From assembly GCA_902783445.1 (NCBI GenBank), contig CACZQX010000192.1:1-6166 (forward strand): DNA of 6,166 bases, given 5' to 3'. The first letter of the stretch is position 1. Each line of letters starts with the position of its first letter. Positions 1 through 6,108 of the stretch are shown here, in pieces. Source of the DNA: an uncultured Lachnospiraceae bacterium (GTDB taxonomy: Bacteria > Bacillota > Clostridia > Lachnospirales > Lachnospiraceae). The translations under genes were made by a program, and so were the position numbers. The notes beneath the pieces were generated by a model. That model saw only the letters and a list, made by a program, of their open reading frames with translations, did no database searches and was not told the origin of the DNA.

Positions 1-102
1 ATCGATACATTGAACCACGATGAATCAATAAGCGATCTTCTTAATCCTGTAAACAGAATTAACAAGCTCCTTACAAAATACAGAAACGAACATCAAAACT
101 AA
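1..102 (+). CDS. C-terminal end of an unrecognised protein (partial)
   Basis: The first base starts an open frame that runs 33 codons to a TAA at 100-102; the start lies left of the window. The visible tail is polar and charged, with a leucine/isoleucine spacing that suggests an amphipathic helix (for example NRINKLLTKYRNEHQN at the end). I do not recognise the family, and 33 residues are too few to assign a function. That it is a real gene end is supported by the open frame meeting its stop just before a strong rho-independent terminator 33 bases downstream, and by codon use like that of the other genes here. It converges on the PBP gene and shares the terminator with it. Confidence 0.6.
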   Translation: MDTLNHDESISDLLNPVNRINKLLTKYRNEHQN

Positions 103-135
103 AAATTTTTTAATTATGAAGAGAATTTCATTCCT

Positions 136-175
136 AAAAAATCACGGTCATGTAAGTTGACCGTGATTTTTTTTT
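136..175. terminator. Bidirectional rho-independent terminator
   Basis: A perfect 15-bp inverted repeat pairs 136-150 with 158-172 around a 7-base loop. The core is ATCACGGTCA / TGACCGTGAT, flanked by an A-run on the left and a T-run on the right (167-175). Each strand therefore reads as a GC-containing hairpin followed by a U tract. It lies between the stop codon of the plus-strand partial gene (102) and that of the minus-strand PBP gene (189), and can end both converging transcripts. Confidence 0.9.
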
Positions 176-188
176 GCATTATATAATT

Positions 189-2378
189 TTAAGGATCCAC
201 TGTATTATGCAATGCACCTTCTTGTGCGTTGGCATTATTTTCGGAAGGCGTTGTCTGTTCCGTATTTCCCTGATCTTGTCCATTTTCCTCCGGAGTTTTG
301 ACATCCGTCGTTTGAGTTTGCTCTGCAGGCGTTTCTTCTTGCGTTTCGGTTTCTTGAGTTTCCGGCTCCGGATTTACGGCAGGTGTCAAATCATCCGCCG
401 GCTTTAGGCTGTCCGCCTCGTTAAAATCTTTTATCTCAAGACCATCGTGAAGATAAGTCATATAGTCGTGCCAAATACTTCCCGCAATTGTAGTATTCGG
501 AATGGTTTTTGCATAATCATATCCCGTCCATACAGCCAAAGTATAGTATGTGCTGTAGCCGCAGAACCAACTGTCATAATCATCATTTGTGGTACCCGTC
601 TTTGCGGCACAAATTGCGTTATCCACATTAAAGCCAACACCGGTACCGCGAGTCAAAACATCCTTAAGCACATTCGTCATTACTCTTGAAGATTCGACTC
701 CATATATTATCTTTTCGCTGTTGTTGCCGCCAATATATACTTCATTTCCGGAAACAACCATATCAACTATGCAAGTAGGAGTTCTGAATATTCCGTCATT
801 TTCAATGGTTGCGTAAGCGGATGCCATTTCAACGGTTGAAACGCCCTTGGTAAGTCCACCGATTGCGGAAGATCCCACATAGTCGCTATCAACAATCTTG
901 CTAAATTCCATATCCGTCAAATAATTCATTAAATCACTTGCACCGATTTCAAGGAAAAGCTTCCAGGCTGTGGTATTTTTTGACCTATATACCGCATATC
1001 TTAAAGGAATCCAGCCTTCATAAGCTCCATCGGCATTTGACGGACACTCATCGGAAATCTTGGAATCTTCCAAAAGCGTGTCCGGAGTATAGCCTCTCTC
1101 AAGAGCCGGCGTGTAAACAAGTATCGGTTTAATGGTACTTCCCGGTTGTCTAAAGGTCTGATAAGCACGGTTTAAGGTATATCCGTTAAAGTCCTGACTG
1201 CGGCCTCCAACAATGGCAGTTACAAGGCCCGTGCTGTTATCTATGCAGGTGGCTGCTGCCTGGAAGGAATATACTCCTTCTTCGCTCACTTCTTCATCCG
1301 CCGCGCATTTTTCATCCACAATCTGCTGCAAAGCTGCCTGTTTATCCAAATCTATTGATGTATAAATCTTGTATCCACCGGTATAAAGCTTTTCGGAGCA
1401 CTCTTCATAAAGCTCAACATAGTCTTCGTCATAGTCTGCTCTGTCCGCATCATTCACAAATTTATATCTGAGTTCAAAACCGGACCTTTCCATAAGTTCT
1501 TCCGTTGCACAGAATTTAACGTATGTTTCCACATAGTTAAATTTTGTAACCGTCGGCACATGGTTAAGAACTATTTGTTCTGATAAAGCCGCAAAATAGT
1601 CATCTTCTGTAATCATGTCCTGAGCATACATCTGCTCCAAAACCCTGTCACGACGCTCTATGGTTTTGTCAAAATTAACCAAAGGGTCGTACTTTGTGGG
1701 ACTGTTTGGAATCGCACAAAGGAATGCTATCTGGGATAAGGTAAGTTCTGAAGATTTTTTATTGAAATAGCCCTGAGAAGCTGCTTCTATGCCATAATAT
1801 CCGTTGGCAAAATATATGTTATTCATATAAAATTCCATTATTTCCGGCTTGGAATATTTCTTTTCAATCTCAAGGGCTATAAACATTTCTCGAATTTTAC
1901 GCTCAAAAGTAACGTCGTTGGTCAGATATATATTCTTGCACAACTGCTGGGTTATGGTACTACCACCTTGGGTTATCTCGCCTTTATTTTGGATAAGTGC
2001 CCAAATAGCACGAAAAACCGCAGAATAGTTAACGCCGTGGTGGTCGTAAAACTCTCTGTCCTCTGTTGCAATCATAGCTTGTTGTGCATATACCGGAATA
2101 TCTTCGATGGAAAGATAATAAGCATCTTTTTCCGCCTTTAAGGTAGTAATAACCCTGCCCTTTGCGTCGTATATGATACTTGTTTGTTCTTTTTGGAAAA
2201 CGTCATCCCCCGCGGCAGCAATAATAGACTTGGCTTCCTTTTGATATTTAAGCATGACGCTGCCGAATTTAAAAATAAAAATAATAGCAACAAAAAGAAC
2301 CGCAATAAGCGCAATTGCAAGGACGTTACGAATAATACGTTTTTTCTTGGTCATCTTCTTGTGTTTCTTTTTCGCCAT
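189..2378 (-). CDS. Class A penicillin-binding protein (PBP1A family), bifunctional transglycosylase/transpeptidase
   Basis: This membrane-anchored enzyme polymerises lipid II into glycan strands and cross-links the stem peptides outside the cell membrane. Numbered from the chosen start (729 residues), a lysine/arginine-rich cytoplasmic leader (1-17) precedes one membrane segment (about 18-36). The GT51 domain follows, with the catalytic Glu106 in EDREFYDHHG, the GGSTITQQLCKN motif (138-149) and KIREMFIALE, whose Glu164 is probably the second family glutamate. The transpeptidase domain has all three penicillin-binding motifs: STIK with nucleophile Ser414, SKN at 466-468, and KTGTT at 593-597. 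A tail of about 70 residues (657-729), rich in Glu, Gln, Thr and Pro, ends the protein. An upstream in-frame ATG at 2390 would add four residues but has no ribosome binding site. The ATG at 2378 is preceded by TGAGG with six bases of spacing, so I prefer it. The gene lies 84 bases downstream of asnS on the same strand. Several class A paralogues exist in this group, so I give no gene symbol. Confidence 0.95.
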   Translation of the reverse strand: MAKKKHKKMTKKKRIIRNVLAIALIAVLFVAIIFIFKFGSVMLKYQKEAKSIIAAAGDDVFQKEQTSIIYDAKGRVITTLKAEKDAYYLSIEDIPVYAQQAMIATEDREFYDHHGVNYSAVFRAIWALIQNKGEITQGGSTITQQLCKNIYLTNDVTFERKIREMFIALEIEKKYSKPEIMEFYMNNIYFANGYYGIEAASQGYFNKKSSELTLSQIAFLCAIPNSPTKYDPLVNFDKTIERRDRVLEQMYAQDMITEDDYFAALSEQIVLNHVPTVTKFNYVETYVKFCATEELMERSGFELRYKFVNDADRADYDEDYVELYEECSEKLYTGGYKIYTSIDLDKQAALQQIVDEKCAADEEVSEEGVYSFQAAATCIDNSTGLVTAIVGGRSQDFNGYTLNRAYQTFRQPGSTIKPILVYTPALERGYTPDTLLEDSKISDECPSNADGAYEGWIPLRYAVYRSKNTTAWKLFLEIGASDLMNYLTDMEFSKIVDSDYVGSSAIGGLTKGVSTVEMASAYATIENDGIFRTPTCIVDMVVSGNEVYIGGNNSEKIIYGVESSRVMTNVLKDVLTRGTGVGFNVDNAICAAKTGTTNDDYDSWFCGYSTYYTLAVWTGYDYAKTIPNTTIAGSIWHDYMTYLHDGLEIKDFNEADSLKPADDLTPAVNPEPETQETETQEETPAEQTQTTDVKTPEENGQDQGNTEQTTPSENNANAQEGALHNTVDP

Positions 2379-2384
2379 TTTTTT

Positions 2385-2389
2385 CCTCA
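2385..2389 (-). promoter_or_regulatory. Ribosome binding site that decides the PBP start
   Basis: The minus strand reads TGAGG here, then six A residues, then ATG at 2378-2376. The alternative ATG at 2390 overlaps this motif and is preceded by CTGCCGAAAC, which has no Shine-Dalgarno sequence. This favours the shorter 729-residue protein. Confidence 0.7.
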
Positions 2390-2405
2390 TGTTTCGGCAG
2401 GTAAT

Positions 2406-2451
2406 AAAGTATTATTCTTCTGTAAGCAAGCTTGCGGAAGAATAATACTTT
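2406..2451 (-). terminator. Stem-loop between asnS and the PBP gene (possible terminator or attenuator)
   Basis: A perfect 15-bp inverted repeat pairs 2406-2420 with 2437-2451; the arm at 2437-2451 reads GAAGAATAATACTTT. The 16-base centre can fold further around a GCAAGCTTGC palindrome. On the minus strand, the direction of asnS and the PBP gene, the hairpin starts 11 bases after the asnS stop. It is followed by only a broken T-run (CTTTATTACC). It could terminate or attenuate transcription between the genes, or protect mRNA ends. The stem is AT-rich and the U tract weak, so complete termination is doubtful. Confidence 0.5.
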
Positions 2452-2462
2452 TGACCCTGTTA

Positions 2463-3854
2463 TTACAAGTCGCATGTACCTACTGTTCTTGGGAATGGGA
2501 TAACGTCACGGATGTTAGCCATTCCCGTAAGATACATTACGCATCTTTCGAAGCCGAGTCCGAAGCCCGAATGTCTTACAGAACCGTACTTTCTAAGATC
2601 AAGATAGAAGTCGTAATCTTCTTTGTTAAGACCAAGCTCTTCCATACGTTTAAGAAGCTTGTCATAGTCATCTTCTCTTTGGCTACCGCCGATAATTTCG
2701 CCGATGCCCGGAACCAAGCAGTCCATAGCGGCAACAGTCTTGCCGTCTTCATTCATCTTCATGTAAAATGCTTTGATTTCCTTTGGATAATCAGTAACAA
2801 ATACAGGTTTTTTAAAAATCTGCTCTGTTAAATATCTTTCGTGTTCTGTCTGAAGGTCACAACCCCAGAATACTTTATAATCAAACTTGTCATTGTGTTT
2901 TTCCAAGATTCCAACAGCTTCTGTATATGTAACATGACCAAAATCGGAATTAAGTACGCTTTCAAGTCTTTCAACAAGACCTTTGTCGATAAAGCTGTTG
3001 AAGAAATTAATTTCTTCAGGTGCATTGTCCATAACGTATTTAATAACGTATTTAAGCATATCTTCCGCAACACGCATATTGTCGTTAAGATCCGCAAATG
3101 CCATTTCCGGCTCAATCATCCAAAACTCTGCAGCATGTCTTGTTGTGTTAGAATTTTCAGCACGGAATGTAGGACCGAATGTATAAATGTTTCTGAAGGC
3201 CATGGCATAAGTTTCGCCGTTTAACTGGCCGGAAACCGTAAGGTTTGTTTCTTTACCGAAGAAATCCTTTGTATTGTCAACTTTGCCGTCATCAGTCTTT
3301 GGAAGATCGTTTAAATCAAGAGTCGTAACTCTGAACATTTCTCCGGCGCCTTCACAGTCACTGCCTGTAATAAGAGGTGTATGAACATATACAAAGCCTC
3401 TTTCCTGGAAGAACTGATGAATTGCAAATGCAATGAGTGAACGAACTCTGAATACCGCCTGGAATGTGTTTGTTCTCGGGCGAAGATGAGAGATTGTTCT
3501 TAAATATTCCATAGTGTGGCGTTTTTTCTGAAGAGGATAATCGGGAGCCGACTGTCCTTCAACCACCACTTCTTTAGCCTGGATCTCAAAAGGCTGTTTA
3601 GCCTGTGGTGTAGCAACAAGTTCGCCTTTTACGATAACTGCCGCACCAACATTAAGCTTTGAAATTTCGGCAAAGTTTGCCATGGTGTCGTGGTAAACAA
3701 CCTGCAATGTATCAAAGAAAGAGCCGTCATTAATTACTATAAATCCAAATTGCTTTGAATCGCGATTGCTTCTTAGCCAACCGCCGACGGTTACTTCCTT
3801 TCCGATATATTTTTCCGTTTCACGATATAATTCTTTTACTGTAACTAAGTCCAT
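2463..3854 (-). CDS. asnS: Asparaginyl-tRNA synthetase
   Basis: This cytosolic class II (subclass IIb) aminoacyl-tRNA synthetase joins asparagine to tRNA-Asn using ATP. At 463 residues it is the usual length for bacterial AsnRS. The N-terminal OB-fold anticodon-binding domain covers roughly residues 15-100, including GKEVTVGGWLRSNRDSKQFGF. The catalytic core carries class II motif 2 in FRAENSNTTRH, with ATP-contacting Arg231, and motif 3 in GLGFERCVMYLTG, with Arg437. The ending IRDVIPFPRTVGTCDL and the ENSNTTRH motif match AsnRS better than AspRS. The start is well supported: GAGG lies eight bases before the ATG, and a promoter lies 55 bases upstream. The PBP gene follows on the same strand. 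No T-box leader is visible. The sequence looks complete, with no disrupted motif. Confidence 0.97.
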   Translation of the reverse strand: MDLVTVKELYRETEKYIGKEVTVGGWLRSNRDSKQFGFIVINDGSFFDTLQVVYHDTMANFAEISKLNVGAAVIVKGELVATPQAKQPFEIQAKEVVVEGQSAPDYPLQKKRHTMEYLRTISHLRPRTNTFQAVFRVRSLIAFAIHQFFQERGFVYVHTPLITGSDCEGAGEMFRVTTLDLNDLPKTDDGKVDNTKDFFGKETNLTVSGQLNGETYAMAFRNIYTFGPTFRAENSNTTRHAAEFWMIEPEMAFADLNDNMRVAEDMLKYVIKYVMDNAPEEINFFNSFIDKGLVERLESVLNSDFGHVTYTEAVGILEKHNDKFDYKVFWGCDLQTEHERYLTEQIFKKPVFVTDYPKEIKAFYMKMNEDGKTVAAMDCLVPGIGEIIGGSQREDDYDKLLKRMEELGLNKEDYDFYLDLRKYGSVRHSGFGLGFERCVMYLTGMANIRDVIPFPRTVGTCDL

Positions 3855-3908
3855 TTTTGTTTCCTCGTTTTTTACTTAATTAATTCTTACTATTTTCTAC
3901 ATTATGCT

Positions 3909-3937
3909 ATTATAACGCAACAAGCAAGTTTCCACAA
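3909..3937 (-). promoter_or_regulatory. asnS promoter (sigma-A type)
   Basis: Read on the minus strand, TTGTGG (3937-3932) is followed by a 17-base spacer and a perfect TATAAT (3914-3909). The start site would fall near 3902, giving a 5' leader of about 47 bases before the asnS ATG at 3854. That is too short for a T-box. The position is predicted from sequence alone. Confidence 0.75.
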
Positions 3938-4015
3938 TAAATTTTTCCTCTTTAAAATGTCCTTAAAAATATACGAAAAAATGCGTTTTTTTCAATATTC
4001 ATCATAGTTTCACGC

Positions 4016-4044
4016 TTTACAACAAACGGCTTTGTATGTATAAT
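4016..4044 (+). promoter_or_regulatory. Promoter of the S1-domain gene and tyrS (sigma-A type)
   Basis: TTTACA (4016-4021), a 17-base spacer and a perfect TATAAT (4039-4044) make a strong consensus-like promoter. Transcription would start near 4051, leaving a leader of about 88 bases before the ATG at 4139. The leader has a T-run at 4113-4119 preceded only by a weak CCC/GGG pairing (4091-4093 with 4100-4102), so I do not call an attenuator in it. Confidence 0.8.
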
Positions 4045-4126
4045 AAGAAACTAGGTGCAGAAGCTGTATTATGTTTTTTATTGTTTAAAACCCAAAACCG
4101 GGATTATATATATTTTTTTCGTTATC

Positions 4127-4132
4127 AGGAGG
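4127..4132 (+). promoter_or_regulatory. Ribosome binding site that decides the S1-gene start
   Basis: A perfect AGGAGG lies six bases before the ATG at 4139-4141. The same frame is open upstream to a GTG at 4055, but that codon sits almost at the predicted transcription start and has no ribosome binding site. The start at 4139 is therefore strongly preferred. Confidence 0.9.
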
Positions 4133-4138
4133 AAAACA

Positions 4139-4780
4139 ATGGAAGAAATGATGGACACATGGGAAAAGCTTAATAAGCTTATGGAAGAAAATCAAACAAT
4201 AACAGTTGAAACAAACGGTTTTACAACCAATGGCCTTGTTGTCTATTATGAGGGAATAAGAGGTCTTATTCCCGCTTCAAAAATAGATGTTAAAAGAGTC
4301 GAAAACCTTGAAGATTACATGAATGTTGTAATCGACGTAAAGGTTATCGAAGCAGACAAGAAAAACAACCGTCTTACATTTTCGGCAAGAGATGTAATCG
4401 TTGAAAAAAACAGAAGCAAACGCGAACAAAAGATTGCCGAAATAAACGTTGGGGATATTTTCGAAGGAAAAGTCGATTCTTTGAAAGATTTCGGTGCATT
4501 CGTTAAAAACGAAGACGGCATCAGCGCACTTCTTCACGTATCTCAGATTTCATCGGAAAAACGCGTAAAATCACCGGAAGAAGTTCTTAAAGTCGGCGAC
4601 CGGGTTAAAGCAGTCGTTACAAAGAATGAAGGCGGAAAGCTTAGCATCAGCATTAAACAGTTTGAAATCAATGCAAAAAAAGAAGCCGAAGCCGCAGAGC
4701 CTGACTTTGTTTACGAAGACGGCAAAGAAGAAGCTTCCACAAGCCTTGGAAGCTTGCTTGCAGGCATTAAGCTTGACTAA
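4139..4780 (+). CDS. Small RNA-binding protein with two S1 domains
   Basis: The 213-residue soluble protein has two tandem S1 (OB-fold) domains. The first, about residues 16-83, is divergent but keeps GLVVYYEGIRGLIPASKI and RLTFSARD. The second, about 103-175, is canonical: VGDIFEGKVDSLKDFGAFV, then GISALLHVSQIS, VLKVGDRVKAVV and KLSISIKQ. A charged linker (about 84-102) joins them. An acidic tail (about 179-199) ends in a small hydrophobic patch, SLGSLLAGIKLD. S1 domains bind single-stranded RNA, and two-domain proteins of this size in Bacillota are often annotated as ribosomal protein S1-like. It is far shorter than a true four- to six-domain S1, so a ribosome-associated or RNA-regulatory role is only an inference. 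It is first in a transcript with tyrS, 29 bases downstream. AAGCTTAATAAGCTT near the start and a 9-bp hairpin near the end are local repeats within the coding sequence. Confidence 0.88.
   Translation: MEEMMDTWEKLNKLMEENQTITVETNGFTTNGLVVYYEGIRGLIPASKIDVKRVENLEDYMNVVIDVKVIEADKKNNRLTFSARDVIVEKNRSKREQKIAEINVGDIFEGKVDSLKDFGAFVKNEDGISALLHVSQISSEKRVKSPEEVLKVGDRVKAVVTKNEGGKLSISIKQFEINAKKEAEAAEPDFVYEDGKEEASTSLGSLLAGIKLD
4731..4755 (+). other. 9-bp hairpin within the 3' end of the S1-domain gene
   Basis: AAGCTTCCA (4731-4739) pairs perfectly with TGGAAGCTT (4747-4755) around a 7-base loop. It lies inside codons 198-206, ending 25 bases before the stop and 54 bases before the tyrS start. No T-run follows, so it is not a terminator. 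It could be chance or an mRNA structure between the two genes. Confidence 0.35.
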
Positions 4781-4809
4781 TCAAAACTAAACTTAGAAAG
4801 AGGTTTATT

Positions 4810-6033
4810 ATGACAATATATGACGAACTCGTAGCCCGCGGTCTTATTGCCCAGGTTACAGACGAAAAAGAAATAAAAGATCTTGTAAATAACGGCAAGG
4901 CTACATTCTACATCGGTTTCGATCCAACTGCCGATTCACTTCATGTGGGACATTTCATGGCTCTTTGCCTTATGAAACGTCTCCAGATGGCAGGCAACAA
5001 ACCGGTAGTATTAATCGGTGGCGGTACAGCTTATATCGGCGATCCTTCGGGCCGTACCGACATGCGAAGCATGATGACACCGGAAACAATCCAACACAAC
5101 TGCGATTGTTTCAAAAAACAGATGGAGCGTTTCATCGAATTCGGCGAAGATAAAGCTATCATGGTTAACAACGCAGATTGGCTTTTAAAACTTAACTATG
5201 TAGACGTTCTCAGAGAAGTAGGTCCTCACTTTAGCGTAAATAACATGCTTCGTGCGGAATGCTACAAACAGCGTATGGAAAAAGGTTTATCCTTCCTTGA
5301 ATTTAACTACATGATAATGCAGTCATACGATTTCTATCATCTTTTCAAAGAATACGGCTGTAATATGCAGTTCGGTGGTGACGATCAGTGGTCAAACATG
5401 CTTGGCGGTACAGAGCTCATCCGTCGTAAGCTCGGCAAAGATGCTTATGCTATGACCATTACGCTTCTTCTTAATTCGGAAGGCAAGAAAATGGGTAAAA
5501 CAGCCAGCGGTGCGGTTTGGCTTGATCCTAACAAGACTTCACCATTTGAGTTCTACCAATATTGGAGAAACGTTGGTGACGATGACGTACTTAAATGCAT
5601 CAGAATGCTCACATTCTTACCATTAGAGCAGGTTGATGAAATGGATAAATGGGAAGGCGCTGAGCTTAACAAAGCTAAAGAAATCTTGGCATACGAGCTT
5701 ACCGCTTTGGTCCACGGCGAAGAAGAAGCCAAAAAGGCTGAAGAAACATCCAAGGCATTATTTGCGGGCGGTGGAGATGATTCCAACATGCCTTCTACAA
5801 AGCTTGAAGCTGCCGACCTTTCAGACGGCGCAATAAACATCATGGACCTTATGGTTAAATGCGGTCTTTGCCCTACAAAGAGCGAAGCAAGACGTCTTAT
5901 TACGCAGGGCGGCGTATTTATAAACGACGCCAAAGAGCCTGACTTTAAGCGCGCTATTACAGAATCAGAACTCAAAGATAGCGTAAAAATCCGTAAGGGT
6001 AAGAAAGTTTATCATAAAGCATATATGGAATAG
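4810..6033 (+). CDS. tyrS: Tyrosyl-tRNA synthetase
   Basis: This cytosolic class I aminoacyl-tRNA synthetase activates tyrosine with ATP and charges tRNA-Tyr. Its 407 residues are a normal length. The Rossmann-fold catalytic domain shows Tyr34 and Asp38 in FYIGFDPTADSLHVGHF, with the HIGH signature as HVGH at 45-48. It also has the tyrosine-pocket set Tyr167, Gln171 and Asp174 in NYMIMQSYDF, then QFGGDDQW (187-194), and the KMSKS signature as KMGKT at 227-231. A C-terminal S4 RNA-binding domain (about 342-402) contains KCGLCPTKSEARRLITQGGVFIND. AGAAAGAGG with seven bases of spacing precedes the ATG. The gene follows the S1-domain gene after 29 bases and probably shares its promoter. There is no room for a T-box leader and none is visible. 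The reading frame ends one base before the 3' end of an antisense group II intron, but the protein appears intact. Confidence 0.97.
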   Translation: MTIYDELVARGLIAQVTDEKEIKDLVNNGKATFYIGFDPTADSLHVGHFMALCLMKRLQMAGNKPVVLIGGGTAYIGDPSGRTDMRSMMTPETIQHNCDCFKKQMERFIEFGEDKAIMVNNADWLLKLNYVDVLREVGPHFSVNNMLRAECYKQRMEKGLSFLEFNYMIMQSYDFYHLFKEYGCNMQFGGDDQWSNMLGGTELIRRKLGKDAYAMTITLLLNSEGKKMGKTASGAVWLDPNKTSPFEFYQYWRNVGDDDVLKCIRMLTFLPLEQVDEMDKWEGAELNKAKEILAYELTALVHGEEEAKKAEETSKALFAGGGDDSNMPSTKLEAADLSDGAINIMDLMVKCGLCPTKSEARRLITQGGVFINDAKEPDFKRAITESELKDSVKIRKGKKVYHKAYME

Positions 6034-6037
6034 AATC

Positions 6038-6074
6038 GAGTAGGAGGGAGATTCTAATAATCTCCCGACCTCTC
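6038..6074 (-). ncRNA. Group II intron domain VI with bulged branch-point A
   Basis: On the minus strand GAG (6074-6072) pairs with CTC (6040-6038), and AGG (6071-6069) pairs with CCT (6044-6042). One unpaired A at 6041 lies between the two 3' arms. Past a small internal loop, GGGAGATT (6066-6059) pairs with AATCTCCC (6053-6046) around a 5-base loop. The bulged A is in the position of the branch adenosine whose 2'-OH attacks the 5' splice site. Confidence 0.85.
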
Positions 6075-6076
6075 AC

Positions 6077-6108
6077 ACCACCGTACGTACGGTTCCGTAT
6101 ACGGCGGT
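6077..6108 (-). ncRNA. Group II intron domain V (catalytic hairpin)
   Basis: The 32-base hairpin pairs ACCGCCGTA (6108-6100) with TACGGTGGT (6085-6077). The CGC triad (6106-6104) contains the conserved G-U wobble, G6105 with T6080. An unpaired CG (6087-6086) forms the two-base bulge, and an apical stem TACG/CGTA closes a GAAC loop. This layout of triad, lower helix, bulge and apical stem matches the metal-binding catalytic centre of group II introns. The triad is CGC rather than the commoner AGC. Confidence 0.85.

Noticed and set aside
2184..2831. A 215-codon plus-strand open frame spanning the asnS-PBP junction
   Set aside because: It lies antisense to the PBP and asnS genes, has no ribosome binding site or promoter, and its product is a low-information mix with no motif. 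The sense-strand genes are unmistakable.
4091..4119. A possible attenuator in the S1-gene leader (CCC/GGG stem then T-run)
   Set aside because: Only three GC pairs support the stem, and an AT-rich stretch separates them from the T-run, so it is too weak to call.
4055..4138. A longer start for the S1-domain protein from GTG at 4055
   Set aside because: The codon lies within a few bases of the predicted transcription start and has no Shine-Dalgarno motif. The ATG at 4139 has a perfect AGGAGG.
5553..5975. A 140-codon minus-strand open frame inside tyrS
   Set aside because: It is fully antisense to the conserved S4 and catalytic parts of tyrS, is serine-rich as expected from the complement of this codon use, and has no start signals.
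6046..6066. The GGGAGATT/AATCTCCC hairpin as the tyrS terminator
   Set aside because: It is the distal stem of intron domain VI read from the other strand, and no T-run follows it on the plus strand.
6081..6101. The CGTACGTACG palindrome as an operator or a restriction-type repeat
   Set aside because: It is explained by the lower helix, bulge and apical stem of group II intron domain V.
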